A program made the translations under genes and the position numbers. The notes below the pieces were generated by a model. The model did no database searches. It was not told the origin of the DNA and worked only from the letters and a program-made list of their open reading frames with translations. Source: Snodgrassella alvi_G (GTDB lineage: Bacteria; Pseudomonadota; Gammaproteobacteria; Burkholderiales; Neisseriaceae). Taken from it: a stretch of 42,539 nt of DNA. Shown here in pieces: positions 32,206 to 41,580 of this stretch; position 1 is the stretch's first letter; the number at the start of each line of letters is the position of its first letter. The stretch spans positions 1 through 42,539 of the forward strand of contig CAMLCH010000020.1 of the NCBI GenBank assembly GCA_946478525.1, in the 5' to 3' direction.

Positions 32206-32838
32206 TGGGTAATTATGTGTTTTCTATGGTTACTAACCAATCAATAAATATTTATAGCTTCTTCAAGAAAAGCATCGGCAATATCATTATTTTTGTTTTC
32301 AGTGTTATAGCAGCGGTGAAAACTGAATTTTTAAATAGAATTTTAAGGCGAGATTTGAAAAATAAGATTTTTGGTTCGACTTTGATACACAGCGGTTTCT
32401 GCAAAATCTAATTACAAATTCAGAGCGCAATAAGTTAATTATCGCCAAATTAATCTGGTGAAAATCGGTATGATCAGCTTTAATGATTTTTGAAAAATTA
32501 CTGGAGAAAAATTGGCTTGGTATAGAAAACTATTTAAAACTAGCATAGAAAAATTGATAACTAAAAAAACTGGTTATCAAATCTGTATTGTCTCAATTAT
32601 TTTATTTGCTGCAGTTAATTAGAGACTTTAGCCGCTGTTTATGATCTCCAGATTAATCTAATTAGGAGTATTAAGCTAATGACTATTGATCAGATATTGT
32701 TCCAATATATTTTAAATGTAATTTTAAGTATTTTAACAATCAAGCTAAAAATAGGCTCAATTATCTGGAATTAATCTTATTTAATAAGTAACGGTGTTAT
32801 CCAAAACATACGACCAAGTAAGGCTTTGAATTTGTGGA
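32206..32838. other. Non-coding region between dxs and the dusB promoter
   Basis: No gene is supported. A 68-residue frame (32205-32411) lacks a ribosome binding site and family features. An 8-bp hairpin ttgataac / gttatcaa lies at 32554-32580, and a partly symmetric element (ctcc...ggag around agattaatct) near 32645-32670. Either could be a protein site or RNA structure; neither is strong. Confidence 0.35.
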
Positions 32839-32867
32839 TTGGAGTTATTGCCTAAAAATTGTACAAT
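32839..32867 (+). promoter_or_regulatory. Probable sigma70 promoter of dusB-fis-purH
   Basis: TTGGAG (32839-32844) and TACAAT (32862-32867) are 17 bases apart, the best-spaced pair in the region. A short palindromic stem cccat...atggg (about 32873-32888) falls in the early leader. It drives dusB, whose ATG is 45 bases downstream. Confidence 0.65.
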
Positions 32868-32911
32868 GCAATCCCATGCCTATATGGGCAGTTTTGAGTT
32901 TATGTGATTAA

Positions 32912-33925
32912 ATGATGCAAATAGGTTCTTATCAGCTTAATGCGCCTTTCGCTCTGGCACCGATGGCCGGTATTACTGATAAGCCATTTCGGCAAATTTG
33001 TCGTGATTTCGGTGCAGGCTGGGCAGTAAGTGAAATGCTAACCAGTGACCCAAGTTTACAGCAAACACATAAAACTTTGCGTCGGGCAGATTCTGAGGGT
33101 GAAGGTGGTATTCGGGTCGTGCAGATTGCTGGCAGCAATCCACAGTTTTTAGCTGAAACAGTTCGTTACAATGTTGCTAGGGGTGCGCAAGTTATTGACA
33201 TTAATATGGGTTGCCCGGTAAAAAAAGTATGTAATGTACTGGCTGGTAGTGCGTTGTTACAGAATGAATCCTTAGTAGCAGAAATTTTACATACAGTTGT
33301 AGATGCCGTGGCAGTTCCGGTTACTTTAAAAACTCGTCTTGGCTGGGATGATAATCATTGTAATATTCTGGCTATTGGCGATATAGCAGAAAAAGCAGGA
33401 ATTGCTGCTATAGCTGTGCACGGGCGTACTCGTGCACAGATGTATAATGGAGCAGCACGCTACGAATTAATCACTCAGTTACGACAACAAATACATGTGC
33501 CGTTATGGGTTAATGGTGATATTACCAGTCCGCAAAAAGCGTTTGCAGTATCTGAGCAAACTGGTGTACAGGGCATCATGATTGGTCGTGCGGCTCTGGG
33601 ACAGCCATGGTTATTCAGAGATCTGCGTCATTTTCACATCCATGGAGTTTTGCCTGTTGCATTAAGTGTTGCGGAACATGCTCAGGTTATTCATAAACAT
33701 ATTCAGTCGATGCACGACTTTTATGGAGAATACTTGGGTGTTCGTATAGCTCGTAAACATATTGGTTGGTATGTGGCTATATTAGCTGGTGGTGATGAAT
33801 TTCGCCGTCAAGTAAATAAAGTGGTTGATGCAAAACAGCAATTGCACATGATTGATGCTTATTTAGATCAACAAATAAAGCAGCTTTCTGTATGGCCATG
33901 CACTTACCGGCAAAACATACAATAG
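32912..33925 (+). CDS. dusB: tRNA-dihydrouridine synthase B
   Basis: DusB is an FMN enzyme that reduces a uridine in the tRNA D-loop. It has 337 residues. Marks are APFALAPMAGITDKPFRQICRDFGAG (about residues 9-34), INMGCPVKKVCNVLAGSALL with the catalytic Cys in the GCP motif, PVTLKTRLGWDD, AIAVHGRTRAQMYNG, VNGDI and GIMIGRAALGQPWLF. Two adjacent ATGs (32912, 32915) are equally possible. It is followed by fis, the same dusB-fis pairing as in enterobacteria, so its transcription probably serves mainly to make Fis. Confidence 0.95.
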   Translation: MMQIGSYQLNAPFALAPMAGITDKPFRQICRDFGAGWAVSEMLTSDPSLQQTHKTLRRADSEGEGGIRVVQIAGSNPQFLAETVRYNVARGAQVIDINMGCPVKKVCNVLAGSALLQNESLVAEILHTVVDAVAVPVTLKTRLGWDDNHCNILAIGDIAEKAGIAAIAVHGRTRAQMYNGAARYELITQLRQQIHVPLWVNGDITSPQKAFAVSEQTGVQGIMIGRAALGQPWLFRDLRHFHIHGVLPVALSVAEHAQVIHKHIQSMHDFYGEYLGVRIARKHIGWYVAILAGGDEFRRQVNKVVDAKQQLHMIDAYLDQQIKQLSVWPCTYRQNIQ

Positions 33926-33957
33926 TCATTTTGTTTTGTTGTAAAAGGAAAATATTA

Positions 33958-34203
33958 ATGAGTGAAGCACACAAAGTCAGTATAGCGCAATGCATTGAGA
34001 CCAATATCAAGCAGTATTTTGCAGATCTGGATGGTGAAACGCCCTGTGCAGTTTACGATATGGTATTACAGCAAATGGAATTACCACTTTTGCGCTGTGT
34101 TATGGAAGTTTGTGAACAAAACCAGACTCGGGCAGCGCAGATTCTCGGATTAAATCGTAATACGTTACGGAAAAAATTAATGCAACACCATCTTATAGGT
34201 TAA
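33958..34203 (+). CDS. fis: Fis family nucleoid-associated DNA-binding protein
   Basis: The 81-residue Fis-type protein has a dimerisation part (YDMVLQQMELPLLRCVMEVCEQNQ) and a C-terminal helix-turn-helix TRAAQILGLNRNTLRKKLMQH. It is shorter than the 98 residues of E. coli Fis and lacks the N-terminal beta-hairpin used for recombinase contacts, as is usual in betaproteobacteria. The ATG at 33958 follows aaaagga; an upstream frame from 33892 is just the end of dusB read in another phase. Its position after dusB is conserved across proteobacteria. Confidence 0.93.
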   Translation: MSEAHKVSIAQCIETNIKQYFADLDGETPCAVYDMVLQQMELPLLRCVMEVCEQNQTRAAQILGLNRNTLRKKLMQHHLIG

Positions 34204-34232
34204 TTTAAATATATTATTAAGGGGAGATGATA

Positions 34233-35804
34233 ATGGCAGTCATCAGACGGGCTTTATTAAGTGTATCCGACAAAACTAATTTAATAGAATTTGCACGTCA
34301 ATTAGAGCAACTGGGTGTTGAATTAATCTCAACCGGTGGTACGGCTAAATTACTAAATGCGTCTGGTATTAAAGTGGTTGAAGTAGCTGACTATACAGGA
34401 TTTGCGGAAATGCTGGATGGCAGAGTAAAAACACTTCACCCCAAAATACACGGCGGTATTCTGGGCAGACGTGATTTAGCTGAACACAGGGCACAAATGG
34501 AACAGCATAATATAGATACAATTGATCTTGTTTGTGTGAATTTGTATCCTTTTGCTGCAACAGTAGCTCGTGCAGACTGTACACTGGAAGAGGCAATCGA
34601 AAATATTGATATTGGTGGTCCGGCAATGGTACGTTCCGCAGCTAAAAACTGGAAAGATGTCACTATTGTCACCGATAGTAATGATTACCAACAAATTATC
34701 ACTGAGTTACAGCAGGGAGAGATATCACAGAAAACTCGATTTAATCTGGCTCGTAAAGCATTTATGCATACGGCAAACTATGATGGGATGATTGCTCAAT
34801 ATCTGGCTAAAGTAGATGATGAAACATATTCGGTTCCATCTCCATTACCAAAATTTCCTCAGCAACTTCATCTAAACTGGATGAAAGTACAGGATTTACG
34901 TTATGGAGAAAATCCACATCAGCAAGCTGCCTTTTACCGCGATACGGCACCTGTTCAGGGCGCTTTAGTTTCTTACCGGCAGCTGCAAGGCAAAGAATTA
35001 TCCTATAACAATATAGCTGATGCCGATGCAGCATGGGAAGCGGTTAAATCTTTCCAACAGCCTGCCTGTGTCATTATTAAGCATGCCAATCCTTGTGGTG
35101 TGGCCATAGCTTCTGATACATTAACAGCCTACAGACTGGCTTTGGCTACTGATAGAACCAGTGCTTTTGGTGGCATTATCGCCTTTAACTATGAAGTAGA
35201 TAAGCCAACGATAGACGCGGTGACTGAACAATTTCTGGAAGTATTGATAGCGCCAAAATTTACTCCCGAAGCTAAAGCCAGTATAGCCGCAAAAAAAAAT
35301 GTACGGGTATTAGAGGTACCTTTATCTCCTAACAGTGATCAACTGCAGATGAAATATGTAGGCGGAGGATTACTGGTTCAAACTACTGATAGTCACCACT
35401 TGAAATCAACTGACTTACAAATAGTTACGGCGCGTAAACCGAGTTCACAAGAAGTACAGGATTTATTATTTGTCTGGAATGTAGCTAAATTCGTAAAATC
35501 TAACGCGATTGTATTTGGTAAAGGTGGACAAACATATGGAATCGGTGCCGGACAAATGAGTCGAGTTGATTCAACACGTATTGCTGCACTCAAAGCACAG
35601 GAAGCCGGCTTTAATTTAGCTGGAGCATGTGCAGCTTCGGATGCATTTTTTCCTTTTCGTGATGGCGTTGATGTGATAGCAGAGCAAGGCATTAAAGCAA
35701 TTATTCAGCCTGGTGGCTCAATAAGAGATGAAGAAGTGATTAATGCTGCTAATGAACATGATATAGCTATGGTATTCACAGGTGTACGACATTTCCGTCA
35801 TTAG
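34233..35804 (+). CDS. purH: Bifunctional AICAR formyltransferase/IMP cyclohydrolase PurH
   Basis: PurH carries out the last two steps of IMP synthesis. It has 523 residues. The N-terminal MGS-like IMP cyclohydrolase domain has RRALLSVSDKTNLIEFAR, LISTGGTAKLL and MLDGRVKTLHPKIHGGIL. The C-terminal transformylase has the catalytic Lys-His in IIKHANPCGVA, SAFGGIIAFN and SNAIVFGKGGQTYGIGAGQMSRVDS. ATG 34233 is six bases after ggggag; ATG 34227 is too close to it. The dusB-fis-purH order is typical of betaproteobacteria. Confidence 0.97.
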   Translation: MAVIRRALLSVSDKTNLIEFARQLEQLGVELISTGGTAKLLNASGIKVVEVADYTGFAEMLDGRVKTLHPKIHGGILGRRDLAEHRAQMEQHNIDTIDLVCVNLYPFAATVARADCTLEEAIENIDIGGPAMVRSAAKNWKDVTIVTDSNDYQQIITELQQGEISQKTRFNLARKAFMHTANYDGMIAQYLAKVDDETYSVPSPLPKFPQQLHLNWMKVQDLRYGENPHQQAAFYRDTAPVQGALVSYRQLQGKELSYNNIADADAAWEAVKSFQQPACVIIKHANPCGVAIASDTLTAYRLALATDRTSAFGGIIAFNYEVDKPTIDAVTEQFLEVLIAPKFTPEAKASIAAKKNVRVLEVPLSPNSDQLQMKYVGGGLLVQTTDSHHLKSTDLQIVTARKPSSQEVQDLLFVWNVAKFVKSNAIVFGKGGQTYGIGAGQMSRVDSTRIAALKAQEAGFNLAGACAASDAFFPFRDGVDVIAEQGIKAIIQPGGSIRDEEVINAANEHDIAMVFTGVRHFRH

Positions 35805-35998
35805 TTAGAAAGATTGTTCTGAAGTGATGACAGTTATTTAGCTGTACCCTGTACCTTTAAAGTTGGATTTTGTGCCGAATGGTATTGAGTAAATTACAGA
35901 TGATTTAAAATAGTTTCATTAACCAGAAAATACTTATTAAATTCTAAAATTTAATTCTACTTTTTTGGATATGAATTATTTAATTTAAAGGATAAAAC

Positions 35999-36634
35999 AT
36001 GGCTTTGCAAATGAAAATTATCCCGGTAACCACCTTTTTGCAAAATGCTGCACTGCTATGGGATGATGAAAGCCACGAAGCAGTATTAACTGATACCGGC
36101 GGAGAGGCAAAACTTCTACTCGCAGAAGTAGACAGACTGCAACTTAAATTACAGGCTATCTGGTTAACACACGGACATCTGGATCATGTCAGTGGCGTAA
36201 ACGATATCACAGATCAAATTAAGTTGCCGGTTTTCGGGCCTCATCAGAATGACAATTATTGGTTAGAGGCTTTGCCGGAAGTGACAGCCAATTATGGCTT
36301 TCCTATCAGTCAGCCCTTTACCCCTAGTCGGTGGTTACAGGAGGGTGATGAGTTAAAAGTTGGTCAATATTTATTTAAGGTTTTACATATTCCCGGACAT
36401 ACGCCAGGGCATGTGGTTTTCTACAATCAAGAAAACAAATTATTAATTGCAGGTGATGTATTATTCCGTGAAACAGTTGGTCGTACGGATCTTCCCGGTG
36501 GAAATCATACAGATCTGATTCAAAATATTCAGCATAAACTTCTAACCCTCCCAGATGATACTCGTATCTTACCCGGTCATGGTGCCATGACGACTATTGG
36601 CCATGAAAAACAATATAACCTGTTTCTACGCTAA
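35999..36634 (+). CDS. MBL-fold hydrolase, glyoxalase II-like (YcbL type)
   Basis: This is a metallo-beta-lactamase-fold protein of 211 residues. The metal ligands are in LTHGHLDHVSG (His58, His60, Asp62, His63), GHTPGH (His134), AGDVLF (Asp153) and LPGHG (His194). Together with the short length, this is the YcbL-like branch of glyoxalase II proteins rather than full GloB, which has an extra C-terminal glutathione-binding domain. A thioesterase activity is therefore inferred and the physiological substrate is unknown. The start follows aaagga. It ends before the bidirectional terminator. Confidence 0.9.
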   Translation: MALQMKIIPVTTFLQNAALLWDDESHEAVLTDTGGEAKLLLAEVDRLQLKLQAIWLTHGHLDHVSGVNDITDQIKLPVFGPHQNDNYWLEALPEVTANYGFPISQPFTPSRWLQEGDELKVGQYLFKVLHIPGHTPGHVVFYNQENKLLIAGDVLFRETVGRTDLPGGNHTDLIQNIQHKLLTLPDDTRILPGHGAMTTIGHEKQYNLFLR

Positions 36635-36788
36635 TAATTCAGTTGCTGAAATTGTTGTATTATATTGATTAAATGATATTAATTTGGCAAAAGCATTAAA
36701 CCATACTACAAATATTTTAAGATATATTTTGTATTGTCTAAATTTTGCTTAAGATCAGCATCAAGGTTGAGCAGAATGAAATCATCGC

Positions 36789-36818
36789 AAAAAATAGCCT
36801 TTTATAAGGCTATTTTTT
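36789..36818. terminator. Bidirectional rho-independent terminator
   Basis: A 13-bp stem (aaaaaatagcctt / aaggctatttttt) with a ttat loop gives a T-run on both strands. It lies between the convergent MBL hydrolase gene and ampG. Confidence 0.92.
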
Positions 36819-36855
36819 AATTAAATATTAAATTTCATAAAATGAACTGAGTAAA

Positions 36856-38136
36856 TTATTCTGTCCTTTGGTTCCATGGTGCTACTTTAAATAACAGTAA
36901 CATACCCGGAAAAGCCAGCAAGAAACATAACCAGAAAAAATTCACATAGCCTAGCCAGTTAATCAGATAACCGGTTGTTGCATTAATCAAAGTTCTTGGT
37001 ACTGCCGCCAGACTGGTAAACAATGCCAATTGTGTGGCAGTAAAAGCAGGATTAGTTTCACGTGCCATATAAGCCACAAAAGCAGCCGTACCCAAACCCA
37101 CACCAATTGCTTCAACGCCAATAACGGTTGCCAGCATTAACTGTTGCTTTAAACTGATTACGGCAAAAGGTCCCTGACTTGCCAGCCAGACAAATCCCAA
37201 TATAGAAAAAACCTGTACCAGCCCAAATAGCCATAAAGCACGATTAATACCTAATTTAATCATCCAGATCCCGCCTAGAATGCCAGCAATAATTGTTGGC
37301 CACAAACCGGCATTTTTAGCAATCAGACCGATATCTTTTTTACTGAATCCCATATCTATATAAAAAGGTGTAGCCAGTGCAGTAGCCATACTGTCACCCA
37401 GTTTATACAAAAAAATAAAACACAGTATCAGCAAAGCACTTTTAACACCTTTACGATTAAAAAATTCATTAAAAGGATCAGTAACTGTCTGATTAAAAGA
37501 TTTATGAGTAATTACAGGAAGTTTGGGTTCTTGTGCTAGAAATAGCGTCATAAATAGACCAGGAAGCATAAATAATGCGGTAATGGCGAATACTGTCGAC
37601 CATGGATATGTCTCAGCTAGAATCAATGATAAGGAACCCGGTACAAGTGCGGCAATACGGTAAGCATTAACATGAATCGCATTACCTAATCCTAGCTCAT
37701 TATCCTGCAATATTTCACGCCGGAAAGCATCCAGAACAATATCCTGACTGGCCGCAAAAAAGGCTACAAACACAGACAAGATTTTTATAGTTGTCATATT
37801 CTGATTAGGGTTAAGCCCGATGTAACCGAGTAAAGTCAGCAATAATGCAACTTGTGTAATAAACATCCAGCCACGCCGTCTCCCCAGCCATGGTAATTTA
37901 ACTAAATCCATTAATGGTGACCATAAAAATTTCCAGGTAAAAGGCAGGCCGATAATGGAAAATAAACCAATAGTAGCCAAATCTATATTTTCACTACGTA
38001 ACCATGCTGGAACCAGATTAATCAGAAAATATAACGGTAAACCGGAGCTGAAACCTGTAAATATACATATCAGCATATGTCGGCTAAAAATTCTGCGTAA
38101 TAATGGAACAGATGATTGAGAATCAGTTTGAGTCAT
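36856..38136 (-). CDS. ampG: AmpG-type muropeptide MFS permease
   Basis: This major-facilitator permease brings GlcNAc-anhydroMurNAc peptides back to the cytoplasm for cell-wall recycling. It has about 426 residues and twelve spans, like Neisseria AmpG and shorter than the 491 of E. coli. Diagnostic text is FTGFSSGLPLYFLINLVPAWL near the start, GLPFTWKFLWSPLMDLVKLP, GRRRGWMF, SQDIVLDAFRREIL and the C-terminal AFVAYMARETNPAFTATQLALFTSL. The start is uncertain: ATG 38136, ATG 38154 and TTG 38157 are all without a good ribosome binding site. It lies downstream of rmuC on the same strand. Confidence 0.9.
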   Translation of the reverse strand: MTQTDSQSSVPLLRRIFSRHMLICIFTGFSSGLPLYFLINLVPAWLRSENIDLATIGLFSIIGLPFTWKFLWSPLMDLVKLPWLGRRRGWMFITQVALLLTLLGYIGLNPNQNMTTIKILSVFVAFFAASQDIVLDAFRREILQDNELGLGNAIHVNAYRIAALVPGSLSLILAETYPWSTVFAITALFMLPGLFMTLFLAQEPKLPVITHKSFNQTVTDPFNEFFNRKGVKSALLILCFIFLYKLGDSMATALATPFYIDMGFSKKDIGLIAKNAGLWPTIIAGILGGIWMIKLGINRALWLFGLVQVFSILGFVWLASQGPFAVISLKQQLMLATVIGVEAIGVGLGTAAFVAYMARETNPAFTATQLALFTSLAAVPRTLINATTGYLINWLGYVNFFWLCFLLAFPGMLLLFKVAPWNQRTE

Positions 38137-38334
38137 TCGGATACAACCCAGCATCAAATGATATATGCCTGAAAGACTACATAAATATTAATTATTTATG
38201 TAATTGGCAAGATGGTTAAAAATACTGTATGTTAACAGCTCTTGTAAGTTAATTTATAATTTAGTTATTGATATACATTTAAACAAAATCATATTTAAAT
38301 CATCAATACACCAAAAATATATAGTGAATTATCT

Positions 38335-39951
38335 TCAAAATGAATCAGGAATAGGCAAAGTTAATTCTTCATCGTCTTCTGAGATTTGATAATGTTCTGG
38401 TAAACTTTTACCGCTTTGTACACCTAATTGACGTAATTTATTGGCTTTACTTACCAGATTACCTCGTCCATTTACTAATTGCCCCATTGCTTTCTGAAAT
38501 TGTCCTTGAGCCTGATCCAGATTTTTACCTACACCTTCAAGCGTATTCACAAAACCAACAAATTTGTCATATAGTTTGCCACCCTCTTTGGCGATATTCA
38601 GTGCATTCTGATTTTGCTGTTCATTGCGCCAGATATGCGCAATTGTTCGTAGCGTTGCCAATAAAGTACTTGGGCCCACCAGCATAATTCTTTTTTGAAA
38701 ACAATCATCGAATAATTGATTGTCCTGCTGTAATGCTAATAAGTAAGCCGGTTCGACCGGAATAAACATAAAAACAAAATCCAGAGAATTTAATCCCTCA
38801 ATTTCATGATAATTTTTTGCTGAAAGATCTTTAATATGTTGCCGAACTGATTGAATGTGTGAAGCCAGAGCCTGATCAGCACTTTTGGTATCGGTCGCTT
38901 GGGTGTAGCGCACATATGCAGTTAACGAAGTTTTGGCATCTATAATAATTTGCTTATTCTCAGGTAAATTTATCAATACATCGGGCTGTAATCGGCGTTG
39001 GCGCCCGAATTCATCTATGACAGTAGATGAGGCTTGTAAAACATACTCCCGCCCTTTATGTAAACCAGAACTTTCCAGAACTTTTTCTAAAATCATTTCC
39101 CCCCAGTTACCCTGATTCTTATTTTGAGTACCCGCCAGCGCATCTGTTAAAGCTTTAGCGTCATTGTGAAGCTGGACATTGAGAAGTTGTAAATTTTTCA
39201 GTTCTGTTTCCAACGTTGTACGTTGTTTGGATTCCTTCTCATAGGTATTCTGCACTAGCTGGCTAAATCCTTGCATACGTTCATGCAATGGGTTGAGTAG
39301 CTGAATTAAACTGGCCTGATTCTGCTCACTAAATCGTTTACTTTTTTCTTCCAGAATATCATTAGCTAATGACTTAAACTGATCAGTAAGACTTGTACGT
39401 GCCTCATTTAATAAAACCAATTTCTCCTCAAAAGCTTCTCGCTCATGTTGTAACTGCGTCGACAAGCGACTATTTTCAACCCGTACATTATTTAATTCAT
39501 GCTGAATTTGTGCAAATGCTTCTTCTTGTAAATGCCAATCATTTTCTCGTTTTTGCCAATTAAATAATTGTTGCTCAGCCACTGCAAGTTTTGCTGAAAC
39601 TTGCTGATATTGTTCTGTTGCTAAACCATATTGTTGTTTAGTTTGCTCTAATGTCGCACGGACACTATCTAGTTGCGAGTTGATAGCCTCTGAAGTAGTT
39701 AGACGATTCTCTAGAAGTTGAATTTCTTGACGACAGCGGATAAGTTCAGTTTCATAGCTATTAAACATCCGTTGCAAAGTTTCAGCTTCTGTTTTAAGAC
39801 GTACATGATCATTTTCTGTCTCCAATATGTGGATTTCAGCTTTTTGACGTTCCGTTAACAACTTTTGTCTTGATAATAAATAAGTAATTAAAATAGACAG
39901 TACAACCGAAATTGCCCAAATAAGCCAGAGACCTAATGGAATAGCTAGCAT
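38335..39951 (-). CDS. rmuC: DNA recombination protein RmuC
   Basis: RmuC-family proteins are membrane-anchored and carry a restriction-endonuclease-like core. They limit recombination between inverted repeats in E. coli. Here the 538-residue protein has an N-terminal span (LGLWLIWAISVVLSILITYLL, residues 7-27), a long coiled coil (about 30-240), and the RmuC domain with NQGNWGEMILEKVLESSGL, QPDVLINLPENKQIIIDAKTSL and SLDFVFMFIPVEPAYLLAL. The PDV...IIDAK spacing is that of a PD-(D/E)xK nuclease core. The C-terminal tail is acidic. It shares the strand with ampG (180-bp gap) and rfbC (219-bp gap). Confidence 0.95.
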   Translation of the reverse strand: MLAIPLGLWLIWAISVVLSILITYLLSRQKLLTERQKAEIHILETENDHVRLKTEAETLQRMFNSYETELIRCRQEIQLLENRLTTSEAINSQLDSVRATLEQTKQQYGLATEQYQQVSAKLAVAEQQLFNWQKRENDWHLQEEAFAQIQHELNNVRVENSRLSTQLQHEREAFEEKLVLLNEARTSLTDQFKSLANDILEEKSKRFSEQNQASLIQLLNPLHERMQGFSQLVQNTYEKESKQRTTLETELKNLQLLNVQLHNDAKALTDALAGTQNKNQGNWGEMILEKVLESSGLHKGREYVLQASSTVIDEFGRQRRLQPDVLINLPENKQIIIDAKTSLTAYVRYTQATDTKSADQALASHIQSVRQHIKDLSAKNYHEIEGLNSLDFVFMFIPVEPAYLLALQQDNQLFDDCFQKRIMLVGPSTLLATLRTIAHIWRNEQQNQNALNIAKEGGKLYDKFVGFVNTLEGVGKNLDQAQGQFQKAMGQLVNGRGNLVSKANKLRQLGVQSGKSLPEHYQISEDDEELTLPIPDSF

Positions 39952-40170
39952 AATCTAAATACACCCAAGATAAAATCTTTACTGGATTCAATAGTACCAT
40001 GTCTCTATATACAAGCATGAATTATTTAAATAGTAGTATCAATGTAACTTGAATAAAAATAGATGTATATTTATTAGAATGAAAATGGCCTTATACTTAT
40101 CTCAATGAATAGAAAAAACAATTTTAACACGATAGGTAAAAATAATATTGCAAAAAGAATATATTTTGAA

Positions 40171-40749
40171 TTAGTACGCCGGATTGCGTTTATATTGTGC
40201 GAATCCTGGAGCCTGAGCGTCCTTTACTGTTAGACTTATTTCCGCATCTTTGGGGATTGGCCAAGTAATGGCAAGTTCTGGATCATTCCAACGCAAACTA
40301 CGTTCACAGTCTTTAGCGTAATAGGCGGTAGTTTTGTATAAAAACTGACTGTTATCTTCCAAGGCAATAAATCCATGAGCAAAGCCAGCAGGAATCCAGA
40401 GCTGGCGATGATTATTTGCTGATAATTCTATACCATACCATTGACTAAATGTAGGAGAATTCGGTCGGATATCAACAACTACATCCCAAACACGACCCTG
40501 AATTACACGAACTAACTTACCTTGCTCATAGGGAGGTATTTGATAGTGTAAACCTCGTACCACTCCTTTATGCGATAAAGAGTGATTATCTTGTACAAAA
40601 ATAGGGACTGATAGGTTACGAGCATGAAGAGCTTCTTCAAACATTTGCTGATTAAAGCTTTCCATAAACCAACCTCGTTCATCAGTAATGATTTCTGGTT
40701 CCATAATCAGTAAATCTTTAATCGATATATCTGTAATAATCATAGTCAT
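40171..40749 (-). CDS. rfbC: dTDP-4-dehydrorhamnose 3,5-epimerase
   Basis: This is the cupin-fold epimerase of dTDP-L-rhamnose synthesis, for surface polysaccharide or lipopolysaccharide. It has 192 residues. Conserved parts are EPEIITDERGWFMESFNQQMFEEAL, FVQDNHSLSHKGVVRGLHYQ with the catalytic His, GRVWDVVVDIR, LWIPAGFAHGFIAL, and the late part TAYYAKDCERSLRWNDPELAI. An ATG two codons in is an alternative start. The partner genes rfbA, rfbB and rfbD are not in the window. Upstream there is only 630 bp of AT-rich DNA and then the nested insertion sequences, so the gene looks separated from its usual neighbours. Confidence 0.95.
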   Translation of the reverse strand: MTMIITDISIKDLLIMEPEIITDERGWFMESFNQQMFEEALHARNLSVPIFVQDNHSLSHKGVVRGLHYQIPPYEQGKLVRVIQGRVWDVVVDIRPNSPTFSQWYGIELSANNHRQLWIPAGFAHGFIALEDNSQFLYKTTAYYAKDCERSLRWNDPELAITWPIPKDAEISLTVKDAQAPGFAQYKRNPAY

Positions 40750-41381
40750 ATTTTATTATAACTTCGTTCAATATAATAAATATTAATTATTATGATTAAT
40801 ATTTATTTGTTTTTTAGTTAAGTTTTTATTTTTATGTAGAATTATAATGATTGACGTTTAAGAAATAAACAGATTTAAAAAGTAGAATTTTGATAAAACT
40901 ATTTAATAAGTTATTTTACAACAAAAAAAACAATTTTAATGATATTAAAATAAAAAATTAAAACAAGTTGAATTAGAAAAAAATCTCTTGTTTTATGTCA
41001 TTGTCATGGTATTGGTAGTACTATATTTTATAAAAGGTGTTCAAAGCATAGCAACATGTTTTTTTCAATTATAAAGTAATTTAAAGAACTTGAAGACGAT
41101 AATCAATGTATGCTACAAAGTGCTTTAAACCAAATATTTAGCAAGGATTGTGCGTAAAATGATGGTGGTTAATGCAACCAAATATTTAAACTCTCGATTT
41201 GTTTAGCCTGTGAAAGATTTTCTATCTGCCAAACTTGTTTTTCGTATCAAACAATAGATTCAATGATAAATGAAGCAATCAAGTAAATCTTAATTATATT
41301 AATAACAGAGAATAAGTTTTTGGGATTTGTACTTTTTGCCTCCTAACTAACGTGCATAAAAAAAACATGGAATTATAAAAC
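40750..41381. other. AT-rich region between rfbC and the nested IS elements
   Basis: No gene is supported in 630 bases. Stops are frequent in all frames, and no readable fragment of a known protein was found on either strand. Poly-A/poly-T runs are common. It holds the presumed rfbC promoter, but no clear -35/-10 pair could be chosen on the minus strand. Confidence 0.4.
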
Positions 41382-41428
41382 TGTTATAACTATTTCCTAA
41401 CATAGTACAGCAAGAAAGTAGAAAATTC
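41382..41428 (+). repeat. Left terminal inverted repeat (IRL) of the IS3-family element
   Basis: The 47 bases from tgttataac to gtagaaaattc align with the complement of the element's right end (41529-41570), sharing the TGT tip, an internal agtaca and the gtagaaaat inner block. This fixes the true ends of the element. The left copy of the window starts inside this repeat. Confidence 0.8.
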
Positions 41429-41528
41429 TCTTTAATAATTTAAGGAGAATTTCAACATGAAAAATTTTTTAGAGCATCAAATTGTTTACATTTTAAAATT
41501 TAAAAGAAGCTGAGATTGGTATCTCTGT
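41382..41528 (+). mobile_element. 5' fragment of an older rightward IS3-family copy (outer element)
   Basis: Starting with the terminal repeat tgttataac at 41382, the sequence runs through the ribosome binding site aaggag and an ATG at 41458 that match positions 1-120 of the window closely. The reading opens MKNFLEHQIVYILK and is then thrown out of frame by a 7-base tandem duplication (tttaaaa). It stops resembling the left copy at 41528, where the terminal repeat of another copy begins in the opposite direction. The rest of this outer element is expected beyond the right edge of the window. Confidence 0.88.
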
Positions 41529-41570
41529 TGTAAATACCCCATAGTTAGTACAAAACTGACGTAGAAAATC
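41529..41570 (-). repeat. Right terminal inverted repeat (IRR) of the inner IS3-family copy
   Basis: Read on the plus strand it is tgtaaatacccc followed by atagttagtacaaaac and gtagaaaatc. It matches, as a complement, the end of the left copy at 1120-1161, and pairs imperfectly with the IRL at 41382. It directly abuts the broken outer element. Confidence 0.8.
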
Positions 41571-41580
41571 ATACTGCTTG

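Noticed and set aside
32205..32411. Possible 68-residue protein after dxs
   Set aside because: It overlaps the end of the probable terminator, has no ribosome binding site and has random-looking composition.
40750..41381. Possible gene remnant between rfbC and the IS elements
   Set aside because: Reading all frames by eye gave only short stretches between stops, with no recognisable protein motif.
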